Assembly: GCA_021234155.1 (NCBI GenBank)
Contig: JAJEKV010000080.1
Coordinates: 1,286,182-1,350,181 of the forward strand
DNA: 64,000 bases
Direction: 5' to 3'
DNA from: Isoetes taiwanensis
Lineage: Eukaryota > Streptophyta > Lycopodiopsida > Isoetales > Isoetaceae
In this document: piece by piece, positions 22,285-34,129 of the stretch
Position numbering within the stretch: the first letter of the stretch is position 1
Layout: each line of letters starts with the position of its first letter
Notes under the pieces: generated by a model
Told to the model about the DNA's origin: nothing
What the model saw: the letters and a program-made list of their open reading frames with translations, nothing else
Database searches by the model: none
Translations under genes and position numbers: made by a program

Positions 22285-24066
22285 CATGCCCACGTGGCAT
22301 GTTGGAGCCCACATGGCATGTTTGAGCCACGTTGGCATGTTTGAGCCTAGGTGGCATGTTAAAGCCAAGGTGGCATGTTGGAGTCTAGATGACATGTTTG
22401 AGCCATCTTGGCATGTTGGAGCCTAGGTGGTGTGCTTGAGCCATCTTGGCATGTTTGAGCCTAGGTGGCATGTTGGAGCCCCAGATGGCATGTTTGAGCC
22501 ACCTTGGCATGTTGGAGCCTAGGTGGCATGTTGGATAAGTGGCATGTTGGAGCCAAGGTGGCATGTTTTAAGCCTAGGTGGCTTGTTTGAGCCATCTTGG
22601 CATGTTTGAGCCACCTTGGCATGTTTGAGCCTATGTGGCATGTTGGAGCACATGTGGCATGTTTGAGCCTAAGTGGCATGTTGGAGCATGGGTGGCGTGT
22701 TTGAGCCATCTTGGCATGTTTGAGCCACATTGGCATGTTAGAGCCTAGTGGCATGTTTGGGCCCATGTGGCATGTTTGAGCCACCTTGGCATATTTGAAC
22801 CTAGGTGGTAAGTTGGAGCCTAGGTGGCATGTTGGAGTCTAGGTGGCATGTTGGAGCCTAGGTGTCATGTTTGAGCCACGTTGGCATGTTGGAGCCTAGG
22901 TGGCATGCTTGAGCCACCTTGGCATGTTGGAGCCTAGGTGGCATCGGTGCCCTGCAGTGTCATGTTTGAGCCACCTTGGCATGTTTGAGCCTAGGTGGCA
23001 TGTTGGAGCCCTTGTGGTATACTTGAGCCACCTGGTCATGTTTGATCCACCTTGGCATGTTGGAGTCTATTTGGTATGTTGGAGCCCACGTGGCATGTTT
23101 GAGCCACCTTGGCATGTTTGAGCCTAGGTGGCATGTCGGAATCTAGGTGGCATGTTTGAGACTAGGTGGCATGTTTGAGGCCACCTTGGCATAGCCTAGG
23201 TGGCATGTTGGAGCCCGCGTGGCATGTTTGAGCCACCTTGTCATGTTGGGTGGCATTTTGGAGCCTAGGTAGCGTGCAGGAGCCTAATGGCATGTTGGAG
23301 TCCACGTGGCATGTTTGAGCGTAGGTGGCATGTTTGAGCCTAGGTGGCATTTTGGAGCCGACATGGCATGTTGGAGCCTAGGGAGCCAGCGTGGCATGTT
23401 TGAGCCTACATGTCATGTTGGAGCCTAGGTGACATGTTTGAGCCACCTTGGCATGTTGGAGCCTAGATGGCTTGTCGAGCCTGTGTGGCATGTTTGAGCC
23501 ACCTTGGCATGTTTGAGCCACCTTAGCATGTTTGCACCTAGATGGCATGTTGGAGCCTAGTGGCATGTTTGAGCCACCTTGGCATGTTTGAACCACCTTG
23601 GCATGTTGGAGCCCGCTTGGCATATTTGAGCCACCTTGAAATGTTCAAGCCACCTTGGCATGCTTGAGCCTAGGTGGCACGTTGGAGCCTAGATGACATG
23701 TTTGAGCCACCTTGGCATGTTGAAACCTAAGTGGCATGTTGGAGTCCGTGTGGCATGTTTGAGCCACCTTGGCATGTTGAAGCCTAGGTGGCATGTTGGC
23801 GCCTAGGTGGCATGTTTGAGCCACCTTGGCATGTTGGAGCCTAGGTAGCATGTTGGAGTTGTGTGGCATGTTTGAGCCACCTTGGCATGTTTGAGCCTAG
23901 GTGGCACATTGGAACCTAGTTGGCATGTTGGAGCCCGCGTGGCATGTTTGAGCCACCTTGGCATGTTGGAGCCTAGGTGGCATGTTGGTGCCCATGTGGC
24001 ATGTTTGAGCCACCTTGGCATCTTTGAGCATAGGTGGTGTGTTGGAGCCTAGGTGACATGTTTGAG
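22285..24066 (+). repeat. 19-bp minisatellite array, left block
   Basis: About 90 copies of a 19-bp unit, NGAGCC-(7-bp core)-CATGTT. The core alternates among CACGTGG, TAGGTGG and ACCTTGG, giving words such as GGAGCCTAGGTGGCATGTT and TGAGCCACCTTGGCATGTT. Copies diverge by point changes and small deletions. Long reading frames on both strands arise because the unit has no stop codon. It ends directly against the palindrome arm at about 24,067. Confidence 0.92.
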
Positions 24067-24084
24067 CCCAGGAGATGGACCTCA

Positions 24085-26114
24085 GAGGCCAGACCCCAGG
24101 AGATGGACCTCAGAAAGGTTGTCGAGGCAGCCTTTCCTATCAGCGCTCCTCTGGGAGGGCAAATGCCAACCCCCCCTCCCCCCCTCCGGGAGCTCAATTT
24201 TCCTATCCGACCGTTGAATCCGTCATTCAAGTAACCTGCTTCGAGCAGGCTCAAAAAAATCCAAGATCCATCCGGGAGAACTTATCACACCACGAAGCAT
24301 TCTGCGGGTTGACCGCATAGAAAACCAAGTGTTTTGTCATTCGGGCAGTACAAAGGCTCTGGAATGGAGATTCGACTTCACCATGTCGTCCGGAATGGCA
24401 AAATTTCCCCAGGGACCAAGTTACATGGTCATTTTGGCAATGAAAGAAACACGAACCCTCTACATAATGGTATTCCGCAGCCACCTCCTAGGCCAATTGA
24501 CTACGAACGTGTTGGACATGAGCTACCTTGGTGCTTCTTGGAGAAGGGGTGGTCTTCTGCCCACGAAACTTGCTCCCCGGGGTAAAGTCGACATTTTGAG
24601 TCCATTGGCAGAGTCAGTTCACAGTTCCGGAGTGGGAAGTTGCCCGTCCGTGGCCAGGGTTCTTTGGGAGAGGACCTTTGGGGCGAACTGCCTCCGAAAG
24701 GTTTTAAAGGTCCATCTTATGGCGTCAACACCCTCCCTCTACGTGATGACATTGTGCAAGATTTTGGTCGAATCTGACTAGGATATAGCCTCCGAAACGT
24801 AAACCCTGTGTGTTGCTAGGTTATTGAAGGGTTTACGTTATGGGGGTCGAGTTTTAGTCGGTTGCACTTGGGTCATGGTTGAGAAGCTGCAATTGAGAAC
24901 ATGAAGCAATAGGAACTGATGGAATGGGGTTTGGAGTTATCCTCCTCCCAGTGTTGCAATTAGAAGTCAAGAGCGCCTTTTGCTGTAGCAAAATTGTTTG
25001 GGATCATTCGGGATGGCCAATAGATCCAAACTCTGTTATTTCAGTTGCCATGGCTCCGCATGTGTGTTTAGCAAAGGCGCACCTAGCTATCCAAGAAAAC
25101 GACCACGTTTTGGCCTCCGAAACGTAAACCCTGTGTGTTGCTAGGTTATTGTAGGGTTTACGTTTCGGAGGCCAAAATGTGATCGTTTTCTCGGATAGCT
25201 AGGTGCACCTTTGCTAAACACACATGTGGAGCCATGTCAACTGAAATAACAGAGTTTGGATCTATTGGCAACTGCAACAGTTCCTATTGCTTCACATTTT
25301 CAACTGCAGCTTTTTGACCATGTCCCAAGTGCAACCGACTAAAACTCGACCTCCATAATGCAAACCTTTCAATAACCTAGCAACACACAGGGTTTACATT
25401 TTGGAGGCCGTATCCTAGTCAGATTCGACCAGGATCTTGCACAATGTCATCACATAGAGGGAGGGTGTTGATGCCAGAAGACGGACCCTTAAAACCTTCC
25501 GGAAGCAGTTCGCCCCAAAGGTCCTCTCCCGAAGGCCCCTGGCCACGGACGGGCAACTCTCCCACTCCAAAACTGTGAACTGACTCTGCCAATGAACTCA
25601 AAATGTCGACTTTACCCTAGGGACCAAGTTTCGTGGGCAGAAGACCACCCCTTCTCCAAAAAGCATCAAAGTAGCTCATGTCCAACACGTTCGTAGTCAA
25701 TTGGCCTAGGAGGTGGCTGCGGAATACCGCTATGTAGAGGGTTCGTGTTTCTTTCGTTGCCAAAAATGACCATATAACTTGGTCCCTGGGGTAATTTCGC
25801 CATTCCAGACGACATGGCGAAGTCGAATCTCCATTCCAGAGCCTTTGTACTGCCCGAATGACAAAACACTTGGTTTTCTACGCGGTCAACTCGCAGAATG
25901 CTTTGTGGTTTGATAAGTTCTCCTGGACGGATCTTGGATTCTTTTGAGCCTGCTCGAAGCAGGTTACTTGAATGACGGATTCAACGGTCGGATAGGAAAA
26001 TTGAGCTCCCGGAGGGGGGGAGGGGGGATTGGCATTTGCCCTCCCAGAGGAGCGCTGATAGGAAAGGCTGCCTCGACAACCTTTCTGAGGTCCATCTCCA
26101 GGGGTCTGGCCTCT
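24085..26114. repeat. Large palindrome with arms of about 1 kb
   Basis: The left arm (24,085-25,132) and right arm (25,153-26,114) are inverted copies. GAGGCCAGACCCC at 24,085 pairs with its complement near 26,114, and the 24,110-24,170 segment pairs with 26,030-26,095. The centre is a hairpin: GGCCTCCGAAACGTAAACCC, a 20-base loop, then its complement. The same arm sequence recurs singly at 57,186-58,420. Arms differ by scattered substitutions and small indels, so they are not a recent perfect duplication. No recognisable protein is encoded. Transcription across it would give a long hairpin RNA. Confidence 0.85.
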
Positions 26115-26400
26115 CCCCTCTAGTGAGGAAGCTGCACAAAGTCCTGGCCTGGTTCGAGTTGGGGAAGTATGTCAGCTCATTAAGTTCTTCAGATCCCTCT
26201 ATTCTATTCCTTGCCAAACTCCTCTACCAAAAAATTCAAAGGTTATCATATTTCTTGCATAAAGTCCTAGTCATCATGTCCATGTCACCATCATCTAGCC
26301 ATGTCACCTAAAATTTGCCAACATCACCCAATGAAAAGACCAAAGATGGACATCTTGGAGCCTTTTTGGCCTAGTCAAAACTTGACCTTGCTTACTTGGC
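26115..26400 (+). other. Arm flank linking the palindrome to the right minisatellite
   Basis: About 280 bp of unique sequence continues outward from the right arm before the array starts, and matches (inverted) 56,920-57,190 beside the second copy. The left arm lacks it and meets the array directly, so the main copy is asymmetric. Confidence 0.6.
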
Positions 26401-26414
26401 ATGCCATGTCACCA

Positions 26415-29400
26415 CTTGGGGGTGCCTAGGTGGCATGCTTGAGCCTAGGTGGCATGCCTGAGCCACCTTGGCATGTTTAAGCCTGGGTGGCATGTTGGAG
26501 CCTGCGTAGCATGCTTGAGCCACCTTGGCATGTTGGAGCCCACGTGGCATATTTGAGCCACCTTGGCAAGTTGGAGCATAGGTGGCATGTTAGAGTCTCC
26601 GTGGCATGTTTCAGCATGTTGGAGCCTAGTTGGCATGTTGGAGCCACCTTGGCATTTTTGAGCCTAGGTGGCATGTTTGAGCCACCTTGGCATGTTGGAG
26701 CCCACGTGGCATTATGGAGTCCACGTGGCATGTTTGAGCCTAGGTGGCATGTTGGAGCCTAGGTGGCATGTGGGAGCCACCTTGGCATGTTTGACCCTAG
26801 GTGGCATGTTTGAGCCACCTTGGCATGTTGGAGCCCACGTGGCATTATGGAGTCCACGTGGCATGTTTAAGCCTAGGTGGCATGTTGGAGCCTAGGTGGC
26901 ATGTGGGAGCCACCTTGGCATGTTTGACCCTAGGTGGCATGTTTGAGCCACCTTGGCATGTTGGAGCCCACATGGCATGTTGGAGCCTATGTGGCATGTT
27001 GGAGCCCACGTGGCATGTTTGAGCCACCTTGGCATGTTTGAGCACGTTGGAGCCTAGGTGGCATGTTTGAGCCACCTTGGCATGTTGGAGCCACCTTGGC
27101 ATGTTGGAGACCACGTGGCATGTTTGAGCCCACCTTGGCATGTTTGAGCCTAGGTGGCATGTTGGAGCCCACGTGGCATGTTGGAGCCACCTTGGCATGT
27201 TTGAGCCTAGGTGGCATGTTTGAGCCACCTAGGAATGTTGGAGCCTAGGTGGCATGTTGGAGACCACGTGGCATGTTTTAGCCACCTTGGCATGTTAGAG
27301 CCTAGGTGGCATGTTGGAGCCTGCGTGGCATGCTTGAGCCACCTTGGCATGTTGGAGCATAGGTGGCATGTTGGAGCCCGGGTGGCATGTTTGAGCACGT
27401 TGGAGCCCTAGGTGGCATGTTTGAGCCATTTTGTCATGTTGGAGCCTAGGTGGAGCCCACGTGGCATGTTGGAGCCCACGTGGCATGTTTGAGCCACCTT
27501 GGCATGTTGGAGCCTAGGTGGCATGTTGAAGCCCATGTGGCATGTTTGAGCCACCTTGTCATGTTGGAGCCTAGGTGGCATGTTTGAGCCACCTTGGCAT
27601 GTTGGAGCCCACGTGGCATGTTTGAGCCACCTTGGCATGTTTGAGCCTAGGTGGCATGTTAGAGCCACGGTGGCATGTTGGAGCCTAGGTGGCATGTTTG
27701 AGCCAACTTGGCATCTTTAAGCCTAGGTGGCATGTTGTGAGCCACCTTGGCATGTTGGAGCCTAGGTGGCATGGTGGAGCCCACGTGGCATGTTTGAGCC
27801 ACATTGGCATGTTGGAGCCTAGGTGGCATGTTTGAGCCCACCTTGGCATGTTTGAGCCACCTGGCATGTTTGAGCCTAGGTGGCATGCTGGAGCCTAGAT
27901 GGCATGTTTGAGCCACCTTGGCATGTTCGAGCCTAGGTGGCATGTTGGAGCCACCTTGGCATGTTGGAGCCTAAGTGAGCCTGCATGGCATGTTTTAGCC
28001 TATGTGGCATGTTTGAGCCACCTAGGAATGTTGGAGCCTAGGTGGCATGTTGGAGCCCACGTGGCATATTTGAGCCACCTTGGCAAGTTGGAGCATAGGT
28101 GGCATGTTGGAGCCAGCGTGGCATGTTTGAGCACGTTGGAGCCTAGGTGGCATGTTTGAGCCATTTTGTCATGTTGGAGGCTAGGTGGCATGTTGGAGCC
28201 ACCTTGGCATGTTTGAGCCTAGGTGGCATGTAAGAGCCACCTTGGCATGTTGGAGCCCACGTGGCATGTTGGAGCCCACGTGGCATGTTTGAGCCACCTT
28301 GGCATGTTGGAGCCTAGGTGGCATGTTGAAGGCCATGTGGCATGTTTGAGCCACCTCGTCATGTTGGAGCCTAGGTGGCATGTGTGAGCCACCTTGGCAT
28401 GTTAGAGCCTAAGTGGCATGTTGGAACCACCTTGGCATGTTTGAGCCTAGGTGGCATGTTAGAGCCACGGTGGCATGTTGGAGCCTAGGTGGCATGTTTG
28501 AGCCAACTTGGCATATTTAAGCCTAGGTGGCATGTTTTGAGCCACCTTGGCATGTTGGAGCCTAGGTGGCATGGTGGATCCCACGTGGCATGTTTGAGCC
28601 ACCTTGGCATGTTGGAGCCTAGGTGGCATGTTGGAGCCTAGGTGGCATGTTTGAGCCCACCTTGGCATGTTTGAGCCACCTGGCATGTTTGAGCCTAGGT
28701 GGCATGTTGGAGCCTAGGTGGCATGTTTGAGCCACCTTGGCACGTTTGAGCCTAGGTGGCATGTTGGAGCCACCTTGGCATGTTGGAGCCTAAGTGAGCC
28801 TGCATGGCATGTTTGAGCCTATGTGGCATGTTTGAGCCACCTTGGAATGTTGGAGCCTAGGTGGCATGTTGGAGCCCATGTGGCATATTTGAGCCACCTT
28901 GGCAAGTTGGATCATAGGTGGCATGCTGGAGCCTGCATGGCATGTTTGAGCACGTTGGAGCCTAGGTGGCATGTTTGAGCCATTTTGCATGTTGGAGCCT
29001 AAGTGGCATGTTGGAGCCACCTTGGCATGTTTGAGCCTAGGTGGCATGTTAGAGCCACCTTGGCATGTTGGAGCCCACGTGGCATGTTTGAGCCCACGTG
29101 GCATGTTTGAGCCACCTTGGCATGTTGGAGCCTAGGTGGCATGTTGAAGCCCATGTGGCATGTTTGAGCCACCTTGTCATGTTGGAGCCTAGGTGGCATG
29201 TTTGAGCCACCTTGGCATGTTGGAGCCTAGGTGGCATGTTGGAGCCCACGTGGCATGTTTGAGCCACTTTGGCATGTTTGAGCCTAGGTGGCATGTTAGA
29301 GCTAGGGTGGCATGCTGGAGCCTAGGTGGCATGTTTGAGCCAACTTGGCATATTTAAGCCTAGGTGACACGTTGTGAGCCACCTTGGCATGTTGGAGCCT

Positions 29401-29440
29401 AGGTGGCATGGTGGAGCCCACGTGGCATGTTTGCACCGGT
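26415..29440 (+). repeat. 19-bp minisatellite array, right block
   Basis: About 155 copies of the same 19-bp unit, in the same orientation as the left block. Higher-order duplication is evident: the segment around 26,660-26,830 recurs at about 26,800-26,960, and a block of roughly 530 bp (about 27,930-28,470) recurs near 28,750-29,280. CACGTGG-type units are more frequent than in the left block. Confidence 0.92.
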
Positions 29441-29499
29441 CCTGCACCCCCTCAAGGAATACAAATCAAATTCTTGATGGTTGTTTTATGCAAAAATAG

Positions 29500-30100
29500 G
29501 TGTTAAGTAATTGAAGTAGTTGAAGTAACTTGTCTTACATGGAATACTAGTATAAGGACATGTGATCGTGCACGTGCATCACATGTAGCAAATCAAGTAC
29601 TCTGTCCTACCACTATAAAGACCCGTGATATGGAAGGATAGGACATGTAGAGAATCAAGTATTCTTTCCTACTTCTATAAAGACATGTGACAATAGAAGT
29701 ATTACACATGTCGTAATTCATGTATTCTTTCCTACAATGCCTTAGCAAATAAAGTACTCTGTCCTACTACTATAAAGACATGTGACATGGAAGCATATGA
29801 CATGTAGAGAATCAAGTATTTTTTCCTACTTCTATAAAGACATGTGACAATAGAAGTATTACACATGTCGTAATTCATGTATTCTTTCCTACAATGCCTT
29901 AGCAAATAAAGTACTCTGTCCTACTACTATAAAGACATGTGAATAGAAGTATAGGACATGTAGAGAATCAAATATTCTTTCCTACATCTATAAAGACATG
30001 TGACAATAGAATTATTAGACATGTAGAAATTCAAGTATTCTTTCCTACAGTGGATTGTATTATAAAATGACATGTCACAATAGAAGAAACTACAAAACAA
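29500..30100. repeat. Subterminal tandem repeat of the inner element (about 62-bp units)
   Basis: Units containing TCAAGTATTCTTTCCTAC, CTATAAAGACATGTGACA and ACATGTAGAGAA recur about nine times, with a higher-order period near 180 bp. ACATGT palindromes are frequent. The array sits just inside the right terminus of the inner element, where many DNA transposons keep transposase-binding repeats. Confidence 0.75.
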
Positions 30101-30444
30101 CAGTGGATGTTTTAGTACACTGAAAAAAGAACACCATTATCGAACAAAACCATACCTCCACAAATCCACATGTAGGATTCTTTGAAAACAGGACATGTAG
30201 ACCTACCAAAACTGATGTTTTCAACAGTGGACCAAAAACCGGGGTGAGTGTGTTTTGAATGTAATTTAATGTTAATATAAAACATGAACAACAGACTTGT
30301 ATATATTGGCATCATATCTGATATGATCAGGTTGTATATCTTGTGATATGTAATACAAGAGTTTTTGTCTCCATACATGTTCCACTTTCTGCTTTGTTTC
30401 ATGAATCAAAAGAAAAGCTATTGATATCCATTATAACAGAACAA

Positions 30445-30830
30445 GTTCACAGACTAGTTTAACTTCTTCATGCAACAATTGATGAACATTTTGTACTTTC
30501 TAATATACATTGTGCTTGGAATCAGAAGATATTGTGTGATACTGAAATTTAAGTATCAAAATGCACTTCAGATTAAAAAATAAGTAAATAAGAAAAAACT
30601 TGCAGCAATCGACTAGTTTTCTCAACATAACACAGACTAGTTTAACTTCTTCATGCAACAATTGATGAACATTTTGTACTTTCGATATACATTTTGCTTG
30701 GTCACGTAAGATATTCTCGCGGATATCTAAAATTGAAGTATCAAAATGCACTTGATTAAAAAATAAGTAAATAACAAAAAAACTTGCAAAGCAATCGACT
30801 CGTTTTCTCAACATAACAGAAGATGATGGC
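30445..30830. repeat. 182-bp tandem duplication
   Basis: CACAGACTAGTTTAACTTCT starts at about 30,449 and again at about 30,631, and similarity continues through AAAAAATAAGTAAATAA and GCAATCGACT. It lies downstream of the transposase-like gene and is non-coding as far as I can see. Confidence 0.7.
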
Positions 30831-32639
30831 AAATATGAAAGTTCCTTTGTATAGAACTTAGTCATGTGCACTCAACAATCTCGGTGTAGGCTTGATATAA
30901 GCATGTCATGCACCTCTCGTGGTGATCATATATGTTGTAACGCGCCCCCTTCAACTTATGCTTGACTCTTTGATCGTGAACTTTGCTCCAATTACAGATT
31001 CACTGGTACCAATACTATTTTGTCATCCAACAACTTGTACTTGTGGTTTGTGCCTTGTAGCAGTTGATAGTAATGATCAGCTATAACCCATCACCGCCAA
31101 GCAAGCATTCTATTTCCATAGTCGTCAATCACATCTTCCTCAAGAATATGCATCTTCTTCACGATAGGAGGACTTAAGTATGGAACATTTTCATGATTCC
31201 CCGGAGCAGCAAAAGATGCAAATATGTCTCCAATTTGGAGTACATCGGATAGTTCTTGCTCATCACCGTGCATAAAACCAACTAGCTCTTCTTGTTCGTC
31301 GACACGGGGCGAACTAGGCTCGGTTTTGTGCAGCTTCCACGCACCACAATGCTCGAGATTCTCACATTCTCCCCATCTGAAATTCAAGCAACCATTGCAA
31401 AAACATGACAGGGGATCTATACATGACAAGTGTTGGGTCATTTGGATTAATAGCGGCATACACAATGTATAGCTAGAGTACCGTGCAATGTCTCACAATC
31501 TAAACGAGGGTCCCTGTTAATGTCTTACGCCATCACCTTTCATATGACTCTCGTCCATTTTGCACTTCTTTTGTCTCAAAGAAAGTGCAAGCAGAGTTGG
31601 CACCCAAAATCGGAACACCATTCTCTTTCCCTTTGCTCGCCTCGCTAGGAACCTTTTCTCCAAAGCGACCGCCCATCATGTTCTCCTTTTCCATGGCTCG
31701 AGCCAAAATAATTCCATCAGATCCTAATTTTATACCGTTATAATATTGGGCCACATTCAAATAAAAGGCTCGAGAACACTTAAACCGAAAGCAAAGACAC
31801 CCATCGGACCACATGACATGGTATTTGATGTGGCCAAAACCTTTTGCATCATCCAAATATGGTGCTTCTTGAGTGCAAACTGAACAAAGAAAGCATCATG
31901 CTTCATAACATCGGAAACATACAAATGAACAGTTTTTTTCAGCTCACCATTGACTTTCATCATGGATATATGCACCAGAATAGTTATCTGGTCATTGTTC
32001 CAATGCTCAGACTGAACCTCCCTGAATGGCTGCAAAGTGTAGTTCTCTGCAAAGTCCATTACTGACAAAACAGAATCATCCCTCAAATTTTGCACTGATT
32101 TCTGAATTGTTTTGCTCTCCGCCAACTTGTGAAAAGTTGTGAATAGTGAACTTTGTAAGGTGCTGAAACATCTTGTCAAGCAATGTACCTGGACTCCGCC
32201 AAGAACAAGCTTCAACCTCCTTGAAGTGCCGTTTTGGAAGGTTCGTTCACGTACTTGTAAACTTGCCATTCAATGTTCTCATTCTGCGACTCTTTCTCCT
32301 TAGGACAGATTTGAATATTTTTAGTGCCACAGTTCTGGCACTCTCCCTTGACACAGTCCAAACTATGCCACTCTTCGCCTTCCTTGTCACAGACCGTAGC
32401 TCTCCACATAGCACCAACATTTTGAAATGTTTTAGAAGAAGCTTGGCGGATGCCATTGTTCTCATCTGCACGACAAACACCATAAGAACATGTACAATTG
32501 GCATGAAATTTGTTCTCAGGACGCTAAAAGCTTTTTTCTCAGATAGATCAGCTTGTTCATGCTTCACGCAGTTAAAGATGTGTTCCTCTCTTTCAACCTT
32601 CTCACACACGTAGGCTTAAGCAGCTCGAACTTTTCGATG

Positions 32640-33450
32640 CTAATCTTCACTTCGGGATGTTCATCTTTGAACATCTCATACAATTCACTCGCAAGGAAAA
32701 AAAAGCGGCATGTATAAGTAAGATATAAATTAGAACTACTTACGAATCCAAAGATGTTGCAGACATTGCATTAGTTCTATGGCATTCAGATCATTATTTG
32801 ATATACATTCAACTACTATACCACAACATCGTACATACCATGTACATGATATGTATAAATGTATAAAGAATGTACTCCAAAGAGTTCCAGATGTACATAA
32901 AAAAGTCAATATGTAACCGTGTAACAGCGATGTTGTCATCAGATTATGAGATGTATGTATTCAATACTTTTCTTATGTAAGGAAGTACATTAAATACTTT
33001 TATGTATCACCCTATCTTTCAAAACTATCTTGAGATCAGGAAAACTTAAGAGGTACTATAATGTACTTGGGAACTACAAAAATCAAGACTATAATAACAC
33101 AGCCTGACTTTCAACACATTTTCTGCCTTATGCCACATTGGATGTAATTGGAAGTACATCCAAGTACTTTTCCTGTTCAACATAGCTCATTCAAGACTTC
33201 CAAGTGTAAAAATATAATTCATCAGAGTTGGATGTACTTCAATGTATACCCTAAACATCCCTTGCATGGAATGCAAATAGGATTACTAAACTTATCCAGG
33301 ATGCACAGAAGCTAGCTTCTATCAAGCTTGCAAAAAAGAGGATTAAAAGACTTAAAACTGACCTGGGGCATGTCCAAAACCGGATTGGAAGTGTCATTTT
33401 TCTTCCCGACATCCCCTCATACTTTGGAGAAGTTTTTTGTGTGGGTTAAC
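32640..33450. other. Intron-like gap in the transposase-like gene
   Basis: AT-rich sequence with frequent TGTAC and TACAT words and no recognisable coding segment, between the upstream exon (33,457-33,830) and the Cys-rich exon. Confidence 0.4.
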
Positions 33451-33836
33451 CAAAACTCATTTACCAACTGTTTGGTTGATTAGGAAGCATGTCCGCCTGG
33501 GTTGCCTTCCCGCCGGTGCCCACATATTAGCACCTGATAATGACATCCGCTTTCTTCTAATTGCAGCTTTTGTGAGGTTTCTTGCTTGCACTTGAAGAAT
33601 TCTGGAGGCTACTCCTTTTTGCCTGAGTTTTCCATTCTCACCAACAATCATTGATAACAGGGAATGCTTAGCTGCTAATTTATCATTGCTATTTGCTTGT
33701 TTCACTTCCTGCAGACCTTCACGGATATTTTTTAGCATAGTATCCTTCAGAATTGCTTGCGCTGGATTTCCAATGGCAGGTTCAAAAAAGAAGTGCAGCC
33801 TTTCATCCTGAACAGTTTTCACGGGTGAAAGCATGC

Positions 33837-34129
33837 TAGGGTGTACCATCTAAAGTACTTTTTAGGGAGTGCAAAACTACCCAGAAAAGTACCCAGCACT
33901 AGGTACTGGGAACCTCCATAAATGCCGCAATAAAAAGAAGTTTGAGAGTTAATTCATTTATTTTAGTCTCTAATAGTATTGTTATCCTTCAGTACTATGG
34001 ATTGGCATGTTATTGACCTTCAATTCAAAAAATTTCAATTGATTTTAATGGAAAGAAAAAACAGAAAGTACCAGTTTTAAAAGTACCCAGTGTAGGTACT
34101 TTTGAGGGTTCCAAAAGTGGTACACCGTA
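33837..34129. mobile_element. MITE of about 293 bp in a transposase intron
   Basis: Its ends are TAGGGTGTACCA and TGGTACACCGTA (inverted, one or two mismatches). It is flanked by GCATGC on both sides (33,831-33,836 and 34,130-34,135). Subterminal AAAGTAC/GTACTTTT words repeat in both orientations. On the minus strand the upstream coding segment ends AGG followed by GTAAAA and the downstream one starts after TTCAG, in phase, so the element probably sits in an intron. The duplication length (6-7 bp) does not fix the superfamily. Confidence 0.65.

Larger units (their letters stand above)
13007..30252. mobile_element. Candidate inner 17-kb transposon (CACACTG...CAGTGTG ends)
   Basis: The left end at 13,007 reads CACACTGACCCCAATTTTTG. 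The reverse complement of the right end (30,252) reads CACACTCACCCCGGTTTTTG. Similarity extends through GGTCCAC.GTTG, and a third single end of the same family lies at 49,848. Flanking TTT on both sides could be a 3-bp duplication as in CACTA elements, but is weak. The ends fall just beyond the 3' ends of the two convergent outer genes. No transposase is recognisable inside. The contents are LINE B, tandem repeats, the palindrome and the minisatellites. Confidence 0.5.

Noticed and set aside
25109-25175. Telomere-like AAACCCT/AGGGTTT words at the palindrome centre
   Set aside because: They occur once per arm within a longer unique hairpin and are not tandem, so they are not interstitial telomeric repeats.
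22285-29440. Many long open frames on both strands (MACLSHLGMLEPRWHV-type proteins)
   Set aside because: They are translations of the 19-bp minisatellite, whose unit lacks stop codons in all frames. Nothing indicates a start, splice signal or selection.
22285-29440. CRISPR-like array
   Set aside because: Repeats are contiguous 19-bp units without unique spacers, in a plant-type nuclear setting.
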